NCBI RefSeq assembly: GCF_001317355.1
Contig: NZ_LKET01000051.1
Location: forward strand, 186,001-250,000
Length of the DNA: 64,000 nucleotides
From: Oxobacter pfennigii
GTDB lineage: Bacteria > Bacillota > Clostridia > Clostridiales > Oxobacteraceae
Direction: 5' to 3'
Position numbers and translations under genes: made by a program
The notes under the pieces: model-generated
What the model was told of the DNA's origin: nothing
Databases searched by the model: none
Seen by the model: only the letters and a program-made list of their open reading frames with translations
In this document: positions 47,474 through 56,288 of the stretch, one piece after another
Numbering within the stretch: position 1 is the stretch's first letter
Layout of the letters: each line of letters begins with the position of its first letter

Positions 47474-47512
47474 AAATATAAAATAGAGGGGCCACCCCTC
47501 TATTTTATATTT
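47474..47512. terminator. bidirectional terminator overlapping a stop codon
   Basis: A nearly perfect 18-base stem with core AAAATAGAGGGG / CCCCTCTATTTT and a 3-base loop lies between the convergent SPOCS-like gene and the ANTAR regulator. The stop codon of the regulator (47500-47502) lies inside the right arm. Confidence 0.88.
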
Positions 47513-48078
47513 TTTGACTTTTCAATGATTCTTTTCGCAATCTCTATAACAGGCTTGCATTCATCCATGCTTCTTTTCTGCAGATATCTGAATGCATCCT
47601 TTTCCTTCATATTATAACTGTCTATTAAGATACCCTTTGCCCGCTCCACCAGCTTTCTGGTTTCCAGTGTGGACTTAAGCTCTGTTATTTCGCCTTCTAA
47701 GGTTTTTAAATGTATGAAGCTGTTATAAACAAATTCAATAGTGCTTAATAATTGGACTTCGGAAATGGGCTTTATAATATAAGGATAATACTCATTCCCC
47801 ATGCTGCCCACAAAAATATCATGAGTGCTGTCGGCTGTCAGCAAGACAGGAGCAAGCTTATCCTGCTGCGCGATCCGTGCCACCTCAAGCCCCTTCATAC
47901 CCGGCATGTTATAGCTTACAATTACAAAATCCGGGGCAAGGCTTCTTATCTTTCTCATGAGAGAAGGGCCTTCGTCTTCTTCACAGGATATAGTATGTCC
48001 TCTGGAAACCAGAATATTTCTGATGATTCCTATATTCCTTTTGTTTTCATCTCCTATAGCAAATTTTAAACTCTCCAT
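47500..48078 (-). CDS. ANTAR-domain response regulator
   Basis: 192 residues: a receiver-like domain with VIVSYNMPGMKG (no aspartate at the usual phosphorylation spot) and IIKPISEVQ, a coiled linker, and a C-terminal ANTAR RNA-binding domain (ETRKLVERAKGILIDSYNMKEKDAF, YLQKRSMD). ANTAR proteins bind paired hexaloop hairpins in nascent RNA to prevent termination. It follows glnA by 22 bases and ends inside a terminator. It probably controls glnA. Confidence 0.9.
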   Translation of the reverse strand: MESLKFAIGDENKRNIGIIRNILVSRGHTISCEEDEGPSLMRKIRSLAPDFVIVSYNMPGMKGLEVARIAQQDKLAPVLLTADSTHDIFVGSMGNEYYPYIIKPISEVQLLSTIEFVYNSFIHLKTLEGEITELKSTLETRKLVERAKGILIDSYNMKEKDAFRYLQKRSMDECKPVIEIAKRIIEKSKNIK

Positions 48079-48100
48079 CGCCTCACCCTTAACCTTGAAG

Positions 48101-49435
48101 CTAAAATTTCGTTAGGTATTCCTCAATCTCCCATGGGGATATCCTCTTGCTGTATTCCTGCCACTCTATCATCTTTGCTTCCATGAACCTGGAGTATATA
48201 TATTCTCCCAGAGCCAGCCTTAGTATATCGTCTTCCCGGAGGTATTTCAAAGCTTCATCCAGCGTTTGGGGTAAACTTGCGACATTGTTCTCTATCCTGT
48301 CTAAAACGTCCATCTCATAAACGTTTTTATCTATGGACGGCGGCGGCAATGTGCTGTTTTTTATACCGTCCAGTCCTGATTTAAGGATTACCGCCAATGC
48401 AAGGTATGGATTACAAGACGGATCCGGACTTCTCAATTCCACCCTGGTGGATTTTCCTCTCTTTGGAGGTATTTTTAAAAGCGAGCTGGAATTTTTTGAA
48501 GACCAGGTTATATAAAGGGGAGAATCATAGCCTGAAATAAGCCTCTTATATGAATTAACCGTCGGGTTTGTTATGGCTGTCAGCGCTTTTGAGTGCTTTA
48601 ACAATCCTCCCATAAAGAAATAAGCCTCCTTGGATAAATGTATTTTATCCTTTGTATCATAAAAGGCGTTTTCATCATTTTTAAACAAGGACAGGTTGAA
48701 ATGCAGCCCTGAGCCTGCCAGGCCGAAGGACGGCTTTGGCATAAATGTGGCATGAAGACCGTGACGCTGTGCTATGGTCCTTACCACCGCCTTGAAGGTC
48801 ATGAGCTTATCGGCGGCGGACAATGCATCGTCGACCTTTAAATCAATTTCATGCTGTCCCGGAGCTATTTCATGATGAGAGGTATCAACTTCATATCCCA
48901 TCTCTTTTAAGGCTACCACCATTTCCCTTCTTGCCGCTTCGCCCAAATCAACGGGGGCCAGGTCGTAATAACCGGCGTTATCGTGGGTAATGGTTGTAGG
49001 CCTTCCCCGCTCGTCGGTATGGAAAAGGAAAAACTCGCATTCAGGGCCCATTTTAACATCGTAGCCCAAATCCTTAGCTTCCTTTAACACTCTTTTCAAT
49101 GCATATCTTGGGTCACCTTCATAGGGCTCTCCATCCAGTGTATAGACATCACAAATAAGCCTTGCGTCGTAGCCTGATGAAGTCCTCCAGGGGTAGATTA
49201 CAAAGGTGGAAGGGTCGGGTTTTAAGTACATATCACTCTCTTCAACTCTTACAAAACCCTCTATAGACGAACCATCAAATATTATCTCTCCATTCAGAGC
49301 TTTTTCCAATTCTTCGATGGTTATGGATACATTTTTCATTATACCCAGTATATCCGTTATCTGAAGATGAATGAATTCAACTCCCGAATCGTGAGCACTT
49401 CTTAATACATCTTCTTTTGATAACTTTGCAGCCAT
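48101..49435 (-). CDS. glnA: glutamine synthetase type I
   Basis: 444-residue enzyme (glutamate + ammonia + ATP to glutamine). Motifs: DGSSIEGF, MGPECEFFLF, HHEIAPGQHEIDL, the metal-binding KPSFGLAGSGLHFNLSLF, and RVELRSPDPSCNPYLA. The length fits the short GSI-alpha class, and the tyrosine adenylylation segment is absent, as in Gram-positives. AAAGGAGGAAAAGAA precedes the ATG at 49435; the frame extends upstream but with no better site. The leader contains a terminator. Confidence 0.97.
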   Translation of the reverse strand: MAAKLSKEDVLRSAHDSGVEFIHLQITDILGIMKNVSITIEELEKALNGEIIFDGSSIEGFVRVEESDMYLKPDPSTFVIYPWRTSSGYDARLICDVYTLDGEPYEGDPRYALKRVLKEAKDLGYDVKMGPECEFFLFHTDERGRPTTITHDNAGYYDLAPVDLGEAARREMVVALKEMGYEVDTSHHEIAPGQHEIDLKVDDALSAADKLMTFKAVVRTIAQRHGLHATFMPKPSFGLAGSGLHFNLSLFKNDENAFYDTKDKIHLSKEAYFFMGGLLKHSKALTAITNPTVNSYKRLISGYDSPLYITWSSKNSSSLLKIPPKRGKSTRVELRSPDPSCNPYLALAVILKSGLDGIKNSTLPPPSIDKNVYEMDVLDRIENNVASLPQTLDEALKYLREDDILRLALGEYIYSRFMEAKMIEWQEYSKRISPWEIEEYLTKF

Positions 49436-49484
49436 TTCTTTTCCTCCTTTACATTTACAAAATCCATTTAAATTTATGATAAAA

Positions 49485-49523
49485 AGGCGCACTCAACAAA
49501 CTCAAATTATGCTGAAGACGCCT
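49485..49523 (-). promoter_or_regulatory. leader terminator of glnA
   Basis: On the minus strand AGGCG (49519-49523) and CGCCT (49485-49489) enclose a 29-base loop and are followed by TTTTT, 46 bases ahead of the ATG. It lies in the untranslated leader, so it can only work as an attenuator. The ANTAR gene downstream is the natural antiterminator. I do not see an unambiguous hexaloop pair. Confidence 0.55.
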
Positions 49524-49916
49524 ATGCCTTGTAATTCTCCAATTGTGGTACGCTTATATTAAAAAATTAAACAGAATTGCCATTTTAATTTATTATATCA
49601 AATAATCCGGAATCTTCAATATAAATTTTATTTTACCACATATTCGTTAAAATCATGATAAAAATTATTTGAACTTGCATAATTTGTACCTAAAAAATAC
49701 TACATTAATATATGATATTATTTTGCAGCAATATTATTGATTATTAACGTAATTTTACTGTATACTTAAACCCCAGTAATGATATAATGATGCCATACAT
49801 TAAAAATATGCGGCGCTGCCGCAATGATGGCGACATTGAAACTCATTGCGGTGCAGTTTGCATGTTATAATGAATATACATCGTGGCAATAATTATTAGC
49901 TAAGAGAGGTTATTAT
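49524..49916. other. intergenic region between glnA and ytvI
   Basis: AT-rich promoter region for both genes. A strong hairpin CCGCAATGA (49819-49827) / TCATTGCGG (49843-49851), flanked by ATGC / GCAT, stands just before a TATAAT box (49866-49871). No gene seen. Confidence 0.5.
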
Positions 49917-50960
49917 ATGAATGAAGATATACTAAAAAAAATAGACGGCATAGCATTGTATACTGTCATATATGCTGCAGTGTTTATGTTTATTTACCTT
50001 ACACTGCCCTACATACTGCCCTTGGTTTTGGGAGCAATCATTGCCTTCCTCGCCCAATGGCCGATAAATTTCATTGAAAAAAAGACAAAGGTAAAGAGGA
50101 GAATAGTCGCCATTGTAGTGGTATTGATTATATTCGGAATTATATCCGCAGTGCTGTCATTTGCCATAGCCAGCATTGTCTCGGAGCTTGTGTCACTATC
50201 ATCAATACTCCCGGAGCTCTATAATGAATTCAAAGTGGAAGCTTATAGATATCTTGACTTGGGTGCTCAATATTTCCAGAGCATTGACCCTGCAATAATA
50301 GAAAGCATTAAAGGAAATGCCAGCAGGATTTTTTCAGGGTCCTTTACCGTTGCAGTATTTATCGTAAACTTTTTGCTGAACATTTTAAAATCCCTGCCCG
50401 GTCTGGTAATGCTGATACTTTTTACGTTGATAAGCGGCGTATATCTGGCCATGGATTTACCTATGATAAAGAAAAGCTTTTATTCCTTATTTACCAAGGA
50501 AGACGGTAAAACTGCCAGAAATTTTTTGATCGAGGCAAATAAAATGCTGGGGGGCTATATAAGAGCTTATTTTATAGTAATATCCGTAACCTTCATTGAG
50601 ACTTTGATAGGAACCCAGATTTTAAGAATAAAATACTCCATATTGCTGAGCCTTGTAACATCCATATCCGACATGCTGCCTGTTTTAGGGCCGGGAACTG
50701 TATTGATACCCACAGGTATTGTATATTTATTATCCGGCGACCTCGTTAAAGGCATAGGAATGCTTGTTATTTATGTCGTAACATTGGTTGTGAGGCAGGT
50801 ACTGGAACCCAGAATTGTTTCATCTTCCCTCGGCATATATCCCCTTGCCATACTCATGGCCATATTCATAGGCCTTAAAGTATATGGCTTTGTGGGAATG
50901 TTCTTTTGCATCTTCTATGTAGTTTTCTTCATGGTTTTTCGAAATGTCAAATTAATTTAA
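49917..50960 (+). CDS. ytvI: sporulation integral membrane protein YtvI
   Basis: 347-residue AI-2E transporter superfamily protein with about eight helices: paired N-terminal helices (IALYTVIYAAVFMFIYLTL and ILPLVLGAIIAFLAQWPI), a cytoplasmic loop, and the C-terminal GPGTVLIPTGIVYLL, then VVRQVLEPRIVSSSLGI region. The YtvI subgroup is expressed in sporulation in Bacillus; transport activity is not shown. AGAGAGGTTATTAT precedes the ATG. Confidence 0.88.
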   Translation: MNEDILKKIDGIALYTVIYAAVFMFIYLTLPYILPLVLGAIIAFLAQWPINFIEKKTKVKRRIVAIVVVLIIFGIISAVLSFAIASIVSELVSLSSILPELYNEFKVEAYRYLDLGAQYFQSIDPAIIESIKGNASRIFSGSFTVAVFIVNFLLNILKSLPGLVMLILFTLISGVYLAMDLPMIKKSFYSLFTKEDGKTARNFLIEANKMLGGYIRAYFIVISVTFIETLIGTQILRIKYSILLSLVTSISDMLPVLGPGTVLIPTGIVYLLSGDLVKGIGMLVIYVVTLVVRQVLEPRIVSSSLGIYPLAILMAIFIGLKVYGFVGMFFCIFYVVFFMVFRNVKLI

Positions 50961-51008
50961 GAGAAAAAAGCTGGGTCCATGGGATGATCTGATGGGCTCA
51001 GCATTTTT

Positions 51009-51323
51009 CATCTTAATTTTATAAAAAACATATCATCTATACCTACTAATTTTATGCCTATCTCTTTAGCTTTCTTTATTACCTCATCTGTGAAACCATT
51101 CTATCTAAATGTAAAGTTTACTTCCGCGCCTAAGTATGTTTGCTTTATGTTTTCCGCAAGGCTTTTATTCTGATCGAACTGTTTTAAATAATGAGGAATA
51201 CTGCCTAGTACCGAATAGGCAATAAACCTATCCTTGTTTTACATATTTTGGAAAAAATCGATTGCTTCATAAAAGCTCATTTCATTCATTTTAAGAATTC
51301 CAGTTGCCCTTCCTAAAGGAGGT
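51009..51323 (-). pseudogene. DUF234-type AAA ATPase remnant
   Basis: One continuous frame with two in-frame stops. It reads LGRATGILKMNEMSFYEA..., TAA, then NKDRFIAYSVLGSIPHYL..., and jumps to GFTDEVIKKAKEIGIKLVG at the C-terminus after a TAG. These are middle and last parts of an archaeal-type ATPase (DUF234 at its C-terminus), with a deletion between them and the nucleotide-binding half lost. Confidence 0.72.
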
Positions 51324-51586
51324 TTTTCTCAGACAAAATACTTTTTTGTATAAAGGACATGGAGTATATTTATACTCTAAAAAAGCCGGCTTCTCTTTTC
51401 TTCCGATAAACATATTTTAAGCGCTCCTAAAAATTATTCAAATCATAATTATAATAATTACGATTTGAATAATATACATATATTTAAAACTCAAGTATAA
51501 CAGAAAATATATTTATATAATACATATGCATAACTTTATTGTGTGTGGAAAAAATTATACTAATATCTATAAAGGAGGCGGCAAAA

Positions 51587-52222
51587 ATTATTTTATCAAA
51601 TAAGAAATCTGTAATAGATATAAACGATAGTTTTCCTCACATAAATTTAGGCAAACACATTAAAAATTACGTTACATCCAATATGGATTCATCTTTTACT
51701 TCCCTGGTTTTTTTATGCATAGGCACCGATCGTTCCACCGGCGACAGCCTGGGGCCTATGGTAGGATATAAATTGAGTCATTTAAATTATAAAAATATCT
51801 GGGTTCACGGAAATTTAGAGAATCCCGTCCACGCAAAAAACCTGAATGAAAAAGTAGACGAAATACATTCTCTGTATACTCGGCCTTTTATTGTTGCAAT
51901 AGATGCCTGTCTTGGAAATTATCAAAATATCGGCCATATCAATATAAGTGAAGGGCCCATTTATCCCGGAGCAGGAGTAAATAAAAACCTTTTGCCTGTG
52001 GGTAATATACATATAACGGGTACCGTCAATTCAGGCGGATATATGGAGTATTTTGTTCTGCAGAATACCCGGCTTAACATAGTTATGAAAATGGCGGATA
52101 TTATTAAAGGCGGAATCATGAACTGTATTGAGGACTTGTACTTACAATTACAATGCAACAATATGTACACGGCAAAAAAAGAATCACTGGTTAATTACGT
52201 TTCTAATCAGGATTTATTTTAA
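51587..52222 (+). CDS. yyaC: spore protease YyaC
   Basis: YyaC family spore protein related to germination proteases: FLCIGTDRSTGDSLGPMVGYKL, then FIVAIDACLGNYQNIGHI, and the GAGVNKNLLPVGNIHITGTVN motif. Start is uncertain: the frame opens at a TTG (51539) with no ribosome site, while AAGGAGG (51572-51578) is 8 bases upstream of an in-frame ATT (51587), giving 211 residues. I use the latter; the next ATG is too far in. Role in proteolysis during germination follows from the family. Confidence 0.82.
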   Translation: MILSNKKSVIDINDSFPHINLGKHIKNYVTSNMDSSFTSLVFLCIGTDRSTGDSLGPMVGYKLSHLNYKNIWVHGNLENPVHAKNLNEKVDEIHSLYTRPFIVAIDACLGNYQNIGHINISEGPIYPGAGVNKNLLPVGNIHITGTVNSGGYMEYFVLQNTRLNIVMKMADIIKGGIMNCIEDLYLQLQCNNMYTAKKESLVNYVSNQDLF

Positions 52223-52476
52223 AACAAACTGGAGTAGGTTTTATTCCTTAACATGCTGTCTATTTGATATGCATCCTTATTATCACCATTTATTAAAAAT
52301 ACTCCCGTATTGCCACTTGTCAATGAGCTTGCATTAATGGCTGCAATATGAGTATTATAGCCAGAGTAAATAACAACTTCGGAAGTTTTATTTTCCGAAA
52401 GCTTATAAACCTCATGTCCTGCTGCTTTCAAGTCCATATATAATTTTTCAAATCTATCTTCTACACTTATAATCAA
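52219..52476 (-). CDS. YkuS family protein (UPF0180)
   Basis: 85-residue UPF0180/YkuS protein (MIISVEDRFEKLYMDLKAAG, VVIYSGYNTHIAAINASS, VFLINGDNKDAYQ). Function unknown; the family is confined to Firmicutes. It starts with TTG behind GGAGGTGG and its stop overlaps the end of convergent yyaC. Confidence 0.88.
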   Translation of the reverse strand: MIISVEDRFEKLYMDLKAAGHEVYKLSENKTSEVVIYSGYNTHIAAINASSLTSGNTGVFLINGDNKDAYQIDSMLRNKTYSSLF

Positions 52477-52623
52477 AAATATCCACCTCCGTTTAGCTTA
52501 GTATCTCAGGAGATAGATATTTTTATACTCGGTTTCTTCATAATATATGTAAAAAATCATTTATATCTGAAGAGATTCAATTTCCAGCACTGAATTTAGC
52601 ATTGTGAGAGTTCTATACAAGCT

Positions 52624-53124
52624 CTATCTTTTTTTAATGGCGTCCTGCAGGACAGTTTCTTCTTCATCGGACAGATCATATTTTGGTATTCCCTTGTCTA
52701 CCGGTTTGGCATAGGTTGTACATTCATTTCTGCCGTATATGCCCGTCACTATAATTCCATCGTTGTTTGCATCGAGCATAGCTATGGAAAAGCTGAGGGC
52801 CGCCCCCATTTCATCAAAGGCCTTATACCTGATTATGCTTACCTTCTGAACGCATTTTTTCATCCTGCTGTCCATATCTTTATAGAGCTTGTCATTCTTG
52901 TCTACTTTGCCTTCCATTGCATCCAGTTTGGATACGAAATCCATCAGAAGTTCTTCCATGTTCTTATCCTTGTTTCCCCTCATGAATTTCCTATATCTTT
53001 TTGAAAGCTTTGAAATGGTGACTGCATTAATGATATTAATAACTAAAGAAACTATTAAAACAACAACTAATCCTGCAACTATATAAAATATGTAATCATT
53101 AACCAATCCTTCAATGATTGTCAT
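52624..53124 (-). CDS. DUF4446 family membrane protein
   Basis: 166-residue protein with one N-terminal membrane helix (IFYIVAGLVVVLIVSLVINII), a charged coiled-coil (about 35-90) and a DUF4446 domain (YKAFDEMGAALSFSIAMLDANN, then GIYGRNECTTYAKPVD). It is found next to parB in clostridia; function unknown. GGAGGGAAACTA precedes the ATG at 53124. Confidence 0.88.
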   Translation of the reverse strand: MTIIEGLVNDYIFYIVAGLVVVLIVSLVINIINAVTISKLSKRYRKFMRGNKDKNMEELLMDFVSKLDAMEGKVDKNDKLYKDMDSRMKKCVQKVSIIRYKAFDEMGAALSFSIAMLDANNDGIIVTGIYGRNECTTYAKPVDKGIPKYDLSDEEETVLQDAIKKR

Positions 53125-53222
53125 TAGTTTCCCTCCAATTTTTATAAAGAGCAAAAAATTTTTTCTATTTTTTTAGAAAAATATCGCCTCTCGCGCCAGT
53201 GATATCAATCTATTCCGCAGAT

Positions 53223-53238
53223 TGTTTCACGTGAAACA
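53223..53238. promoter_or_regulatory. parS: parS site 1
   Basis: TGTTTCACGTGAAACA, a perfect match to the 16-base parS consensus. It lies between parB and the DUF4446 gene, in a region repeated around site 2. Confidence 0.95.
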
Positions 53239-53400
53239 TTTTTTGTTTTTTGTAATTATTGATTTATGCATGTTTAAATTTCTGCCGTACCTATTGAAAT
53301 TTATCTTTCTTTTTATCATGTTTGTAAAATATAAGTTTTTTTGATTTTTTTCAGAAAAAAATTAGCTTTAAGGCCAGCAGCATCAATGGATTTCAGAGAT

Positions 53401-53416
53401 TGTTTCACGTGAAACA
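53401..53416. promoter_or_regulatory. parS: parS site 2
   Basis: A second perfect TGTTTCACGTGAAACA, 3 bases after the parB stop and 178 bases from site 1. The flanking sequence (about 70 bases upstream of each, ending GCAGATTG or AGAGATTG) is similar at both sites. Confidence 0.95.
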
Positions 53417-53419
53417 TTT

Positions 53420-54280
53420 TTAATTATTGTTGATTATGTTCAGTATCCTATCTAGGTCGTCCTTATTATAAAATTCAATCTCTATCTTGCCTTTTCTGCT
53501 TTTGAATATTAAATTAACCTTTGTGCCAAATTTATTCTTCAATTGATCCCTTATGTCATCAAAAACAGGATTTTGTTTTAGAAATGCTTCATTAGTAAAG
53601 AGCACCTTTTTAATTGTGAATTTCTTTAACAGCTTTTCTGTCTGGCGTACATTCAGGTTCTCATCAATTATTCTCTTTGATATCTCATATTGTATTTCTT
53701 TATCTACCAAATTGCTTATTGCTCTGCCATGTCCTTCGGTCAATACTCCGTCCATAATGTATTGCTTTACTCTTTCATCCAAAGTCAAAAGCCTCAATAT
53801 ATTTGCAATGGAAGAACGGCTTTTTCCTATCCTGTCAGCTATTTCTTCCTGGGTTAAATTGAATTCATCCATCAATCTTTTATATGCAACGGCTTCTTCT
53901 ATGGCAGTCAAATCTTCCCTCTGTAAATTTTCTATAAGGGAAATCTCCATTATTTCTTTTTCAGTGAATTCTCTCGTTATTGCTGGAATTACTTTTAACC
54001 CTGCGATCCTGGCTGCCCGCCACCTTCGCTCCCCTGCTATTAATTTATAGAAGTTTCCTTCCTTTTTTACGATTACGGGCTGTACCACTCCGTGATTTTT
54101 AATGGAATCTGCCAATTGATTAAGCTTTTCTTCATCGAATTTTTTTCTGGGCTGGTCTGCATTTGCTTCTATTTCATTTATATTTATATTTACTACTCCG
54201 TCGTCATTTGAATTTGATACTCCGATGTCAGGTATTAAAGCCTCCAGGCCTTTTCCCAGTGCAGATTTTCTTGCCGCCAT
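53420..54280 (-). CDS. parB: chromosome partitioning protein ParB (Spo0J)
   Basis: 286-residue CTP-dependent parS-binding clamp. The N-terminal CTP domain has NADQPRKKFDEEKL and LIAGERRWRAARIAG, the ENLQREDLTAIEEA motif and the helix-turn-helix LTQEEIADRIGKSRSSIANILRL. The C-terminal domain (about 230-286) mediates dimerisation. It begins right after parA (gap 0) and ends at parS site 2. Confidence 0.97.
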   Translation of the reverse strand: MAARKSALGKGLEALIPDIGVSNSNDDGVVNININEIEANADQPRKKFDEEKLNQLADSIKNHGVVQPVIVKKEGNFYKLIAGERRWRAARIAGLKVIPAITREFTEKEIMEISLIENLQREDLTAIEEAVAYKRLMDEFNLTQEEIADRIGKSRSSIANILRLLTLDERVKQYIMDGVLTEGHGRAISNLVDKEIQYEISKRIIDENLNVRQTEKLLKKFTIKKVLFTNEAFLKQNPVFDDIRDQLKNKFGTKVNLIFKSRKGKIEIEFYNKDDLDRILNIINNN

Positions 54281-55066
54281 TTATATCACTTCCTTCCTGT
54301 TTTTCATATGGTTTTTAATAAATTCCTTGGCAAGGTCTTCATAAGCTTCGGCACCTCTGCATTTTGGATCGTAAATCATGATAGGTTGTCCAAAGCTCGG
54401 GGACTCGGCCAGCTTTATGTTTCTGGGAATCATGGTAGTGTAAACCTTTCCCTTAAAGAAATTCTTAACCTCGTCAACTACCGCCGTTGAAAGGTTTGTC
54501 CTGCCGTCGTACATACATAATATGACGCCTTCAATCTCCAAAGCAGGATTGAGCCCTTTTTTCACCAGCTGTATTGTACGGATCAGCTGGCCCACGCCTT
54601 CCAATGCATAAAACTCGCATTGTATGGGGATGATCACGCTGTCCACTGCAGCTAAAGCATTAATAGTCAGTAAGCCTAAAGAAGGTGGACAATCTATAAA
54701 AATAAAATCGTATCTGTCATCTAAGGATTTTATTGCTTCCTTTAATTTTACCTCTCTTTGATTTACTTCCGTCAATTCTATTTCCGCTCCTGCTAATTGC
54801 ACAGTAGACGGAATTATATCCAGATTTTTTATGGGTGTATGCAAAATCGCTTCATCAGGTGAAACTCCTCCGATTATTACATCATATACCGATAGGTTTA
54901 TATTTTTTTTATCCATACCTATACCGCTTGTGGTATTTCCCTGCGGATCTATATCAATTGTTAAAACTTTCTTTCCCCATGTTGCAAGATATGTACATAA
55001 ATTGATATTTGTCGTAGTTTTTCCTACTCCGCCTTTCTGATTAAATATGGCAATCGATTTAGCCAT
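54281..55066 (-). CDS. parA: chromosome partitioning ATPase ParA (Soj)
   Basis: 261-residue ATPase with deviant Walker A NQKGGVGKTTT, Walker A' and Walker B FIFIDCPPSLGLLT, and IPIQCEFYALEGV. It binds DNA as an ATP dimer and segregates origins with ParB. AGAGGTGGAGAG precedes the ATG at 55066; the frame runs on upstream without a better start. Confidence 0.97.
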   Translation of the reverse strand: MAKSIAIFNQKGGVGKTTTNINLCTYLATWGKKVLTIDIDPQGNTTSGIGMDKKNINLSVYDVIIGGVSPDEAILHTPIKNLDIIPSTVQLAGAEIELTEVNQREVKLKEAIKSLDDRYDFIFIDCPPSLGLLTINALAAVDSVIIPIQCEFYALEGVGQLIRTIQLVKKGLNPALEIEGVILCMYDGRTNLSTAVVDEVKNFFKGKVYTTMIPRNIKLAESPSFGQPIMIYDPKCRGAEAYEDLAKEFIKNHMKNRKEVI

Positions 55067-55196
55067 CTCTCCACCTCTTTCGTAAAACAATAAGTCCCTT
55101 GTTCTATTATAAATTTTTTTCACAAATATTAATATATATTTTTTTAAAGAATATATATTAAAAGAGCCCGTACATTAAATTTTAGGGGGAATATAA

Positions 55197-55466
55197 ATGC
55201 TTAAGTTAATACTTTCAACTTTTCTTTTAGTTTTTATTGCAGAATTGGGGGACAAGACTCAATTGACGACCATGCTTTTGGCGGCCCAGAATAAATCTAT
55301 CTGGCCGGTTTTTTTAGGAGCGTCCCTGGCGTTGATATGTTCCTCTTTGGTGGGAGTATTTGCAGGAGGAGTTATAACAAAATTCGTACCGCCTGAAGTC
55401 ATTCAAAATTGTGCGGCCATTGCTTTTATATTAATTGGAGTGCTTCTTCTTTTTGGCAAAATATAA
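55197..55466 (+). CDS. TMEM165/GDT1 family membrane protein (half-size)
   Basis: 89 residues with three helices and one copy of the signature ELGDKTQLTT. Full GDT1 proteins carry two such repeats and transport manganese or calcium; single-repeat versions pair as dimers. GGGGGAATATAA precedes the ATG. It interrupts the noc-parA order on the opposite strand. Confidence 0.9.
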   Translation: MLKLILSTFLLVFIAELGDKTQLTTMLLAAQNKSIWPVFLGASLALICSSLVGVFAGGVITKFVPPEVIQNCAAIAFILIGVLLLFGKI

Positions 55467-55469
55467 AAA

Positions 55470-55487
55470 GGTGCATATGTATGCACC
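55470..55487 (-). terminator. terminator of noc
   Basis: The inverted repeat GGTGCATA / TATGCACC directly follows the noc stop, and TTTTTATATTTT follows on the minus strand. Confidence 0.8.
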
Positions 55488-56288
55488 CTAGATTGTTTTG
55501 GGTATTTTTACCATTACTTCAATATATTCATCCTTATCTACAAAGGAATACTGAGCGTTAATCCCATTTTTTTCCATGGACGATTTTATTGTATTTATAT
55601 ATATCTTGGCATTCATTATTGCCTTTTTTATTCTCTGGCCTTTTTTATTATCTTCAGAAGCTGCAACTTCTAATTTTGCCAGTTCAATTTCTATTATCTC
55701 TTCTGTCTTTTTAACATTGTAGCCCGATTTTTGAATCTTTTCCAAGACGCTTAGCTGCATTGCCTCATCGGGAAGCTTCAATAAAGCTCTTGCATGCCTC
55801 TCGGTCAATCCATATTCCATAAGCTTCGCCTTTACCTTAGGCGACAGCCTCAATATCCTCAGCTTGTTTGCAATAGTGGACTGCTTTTTCCCTATAAGCT
55901 CGGCCAATTGCTCCTGAGTGTAATTGTGATCCTTGATAAGGCTTTCAAAGCCCTCTGCTTCTTCTATATAATTTAAATCTTCCCTCTGGAGATTTTCTAT
56001 TAAAGCTAATATTGCGGAGTCTCCGTCGGTAACATCAATTATTATTGCCGGTATTTCAGTTAAGCCAGCCAGCTTTGAAGCCCTCAAACGCCTCTCTCCT
56101 GCAATTAGTTCATAGTATTTGCTGCCGTTGGCCCTTATTGTTATAGGTTGAAGTACACCATATGTCTTTATGGAATCAGTTAATTCTTCTAAGCCTTCCT
56201 GGCTGAAGTATTTTCTTGGTTGATAAGTATTGGGACGAATTAGTTCTATAGATATGTTTTTTATTTCTCTATCATTACCTAAAGCCAT
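55488..56288 (-). CDS. noc: nucleoid occlusion protein Noc
   Basis: 266-residue ParB paralogue. Shows IRPNTYQPRKYF, ELIAGERRLRASKLAG, ENLQREDLNYIEEAEGFE and the helix-turn-helix TQEQLAELIGKKQSTIANKLR. Adjacent to rsmG, as in Bacillus, where Noc binds ATTTCCCGGGAAAT sites and prevents division over the nucleoid. AAGG precedes the ATG at 56288; a start 9 bases earlier overlaps that ribosome site. Confidence 0.93.
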   Translation of the reverse strand: MALGNDREIKNISIELIRPNTYQPRKYFSQEGLEELTDSIKTYGVLQPITIRANGSKYYELIAGERRLRASKLAGLTEIPAIIIDVTDGDSAILALIENLQREDLNYIEEAEGFESLIKDHNYTQEQLAELIGKKQSTIANKLRILRLSPKVKAKLMEYGLTERHARALLKLPDEAMQLSVLEKIQKSGYNVKKTEEIIEIELAKLEVAASEDNKKGQRIKKAIMNAKIYINTIKSSMEKNGINAQYSFVDKDEYIEVMVKIPKTI

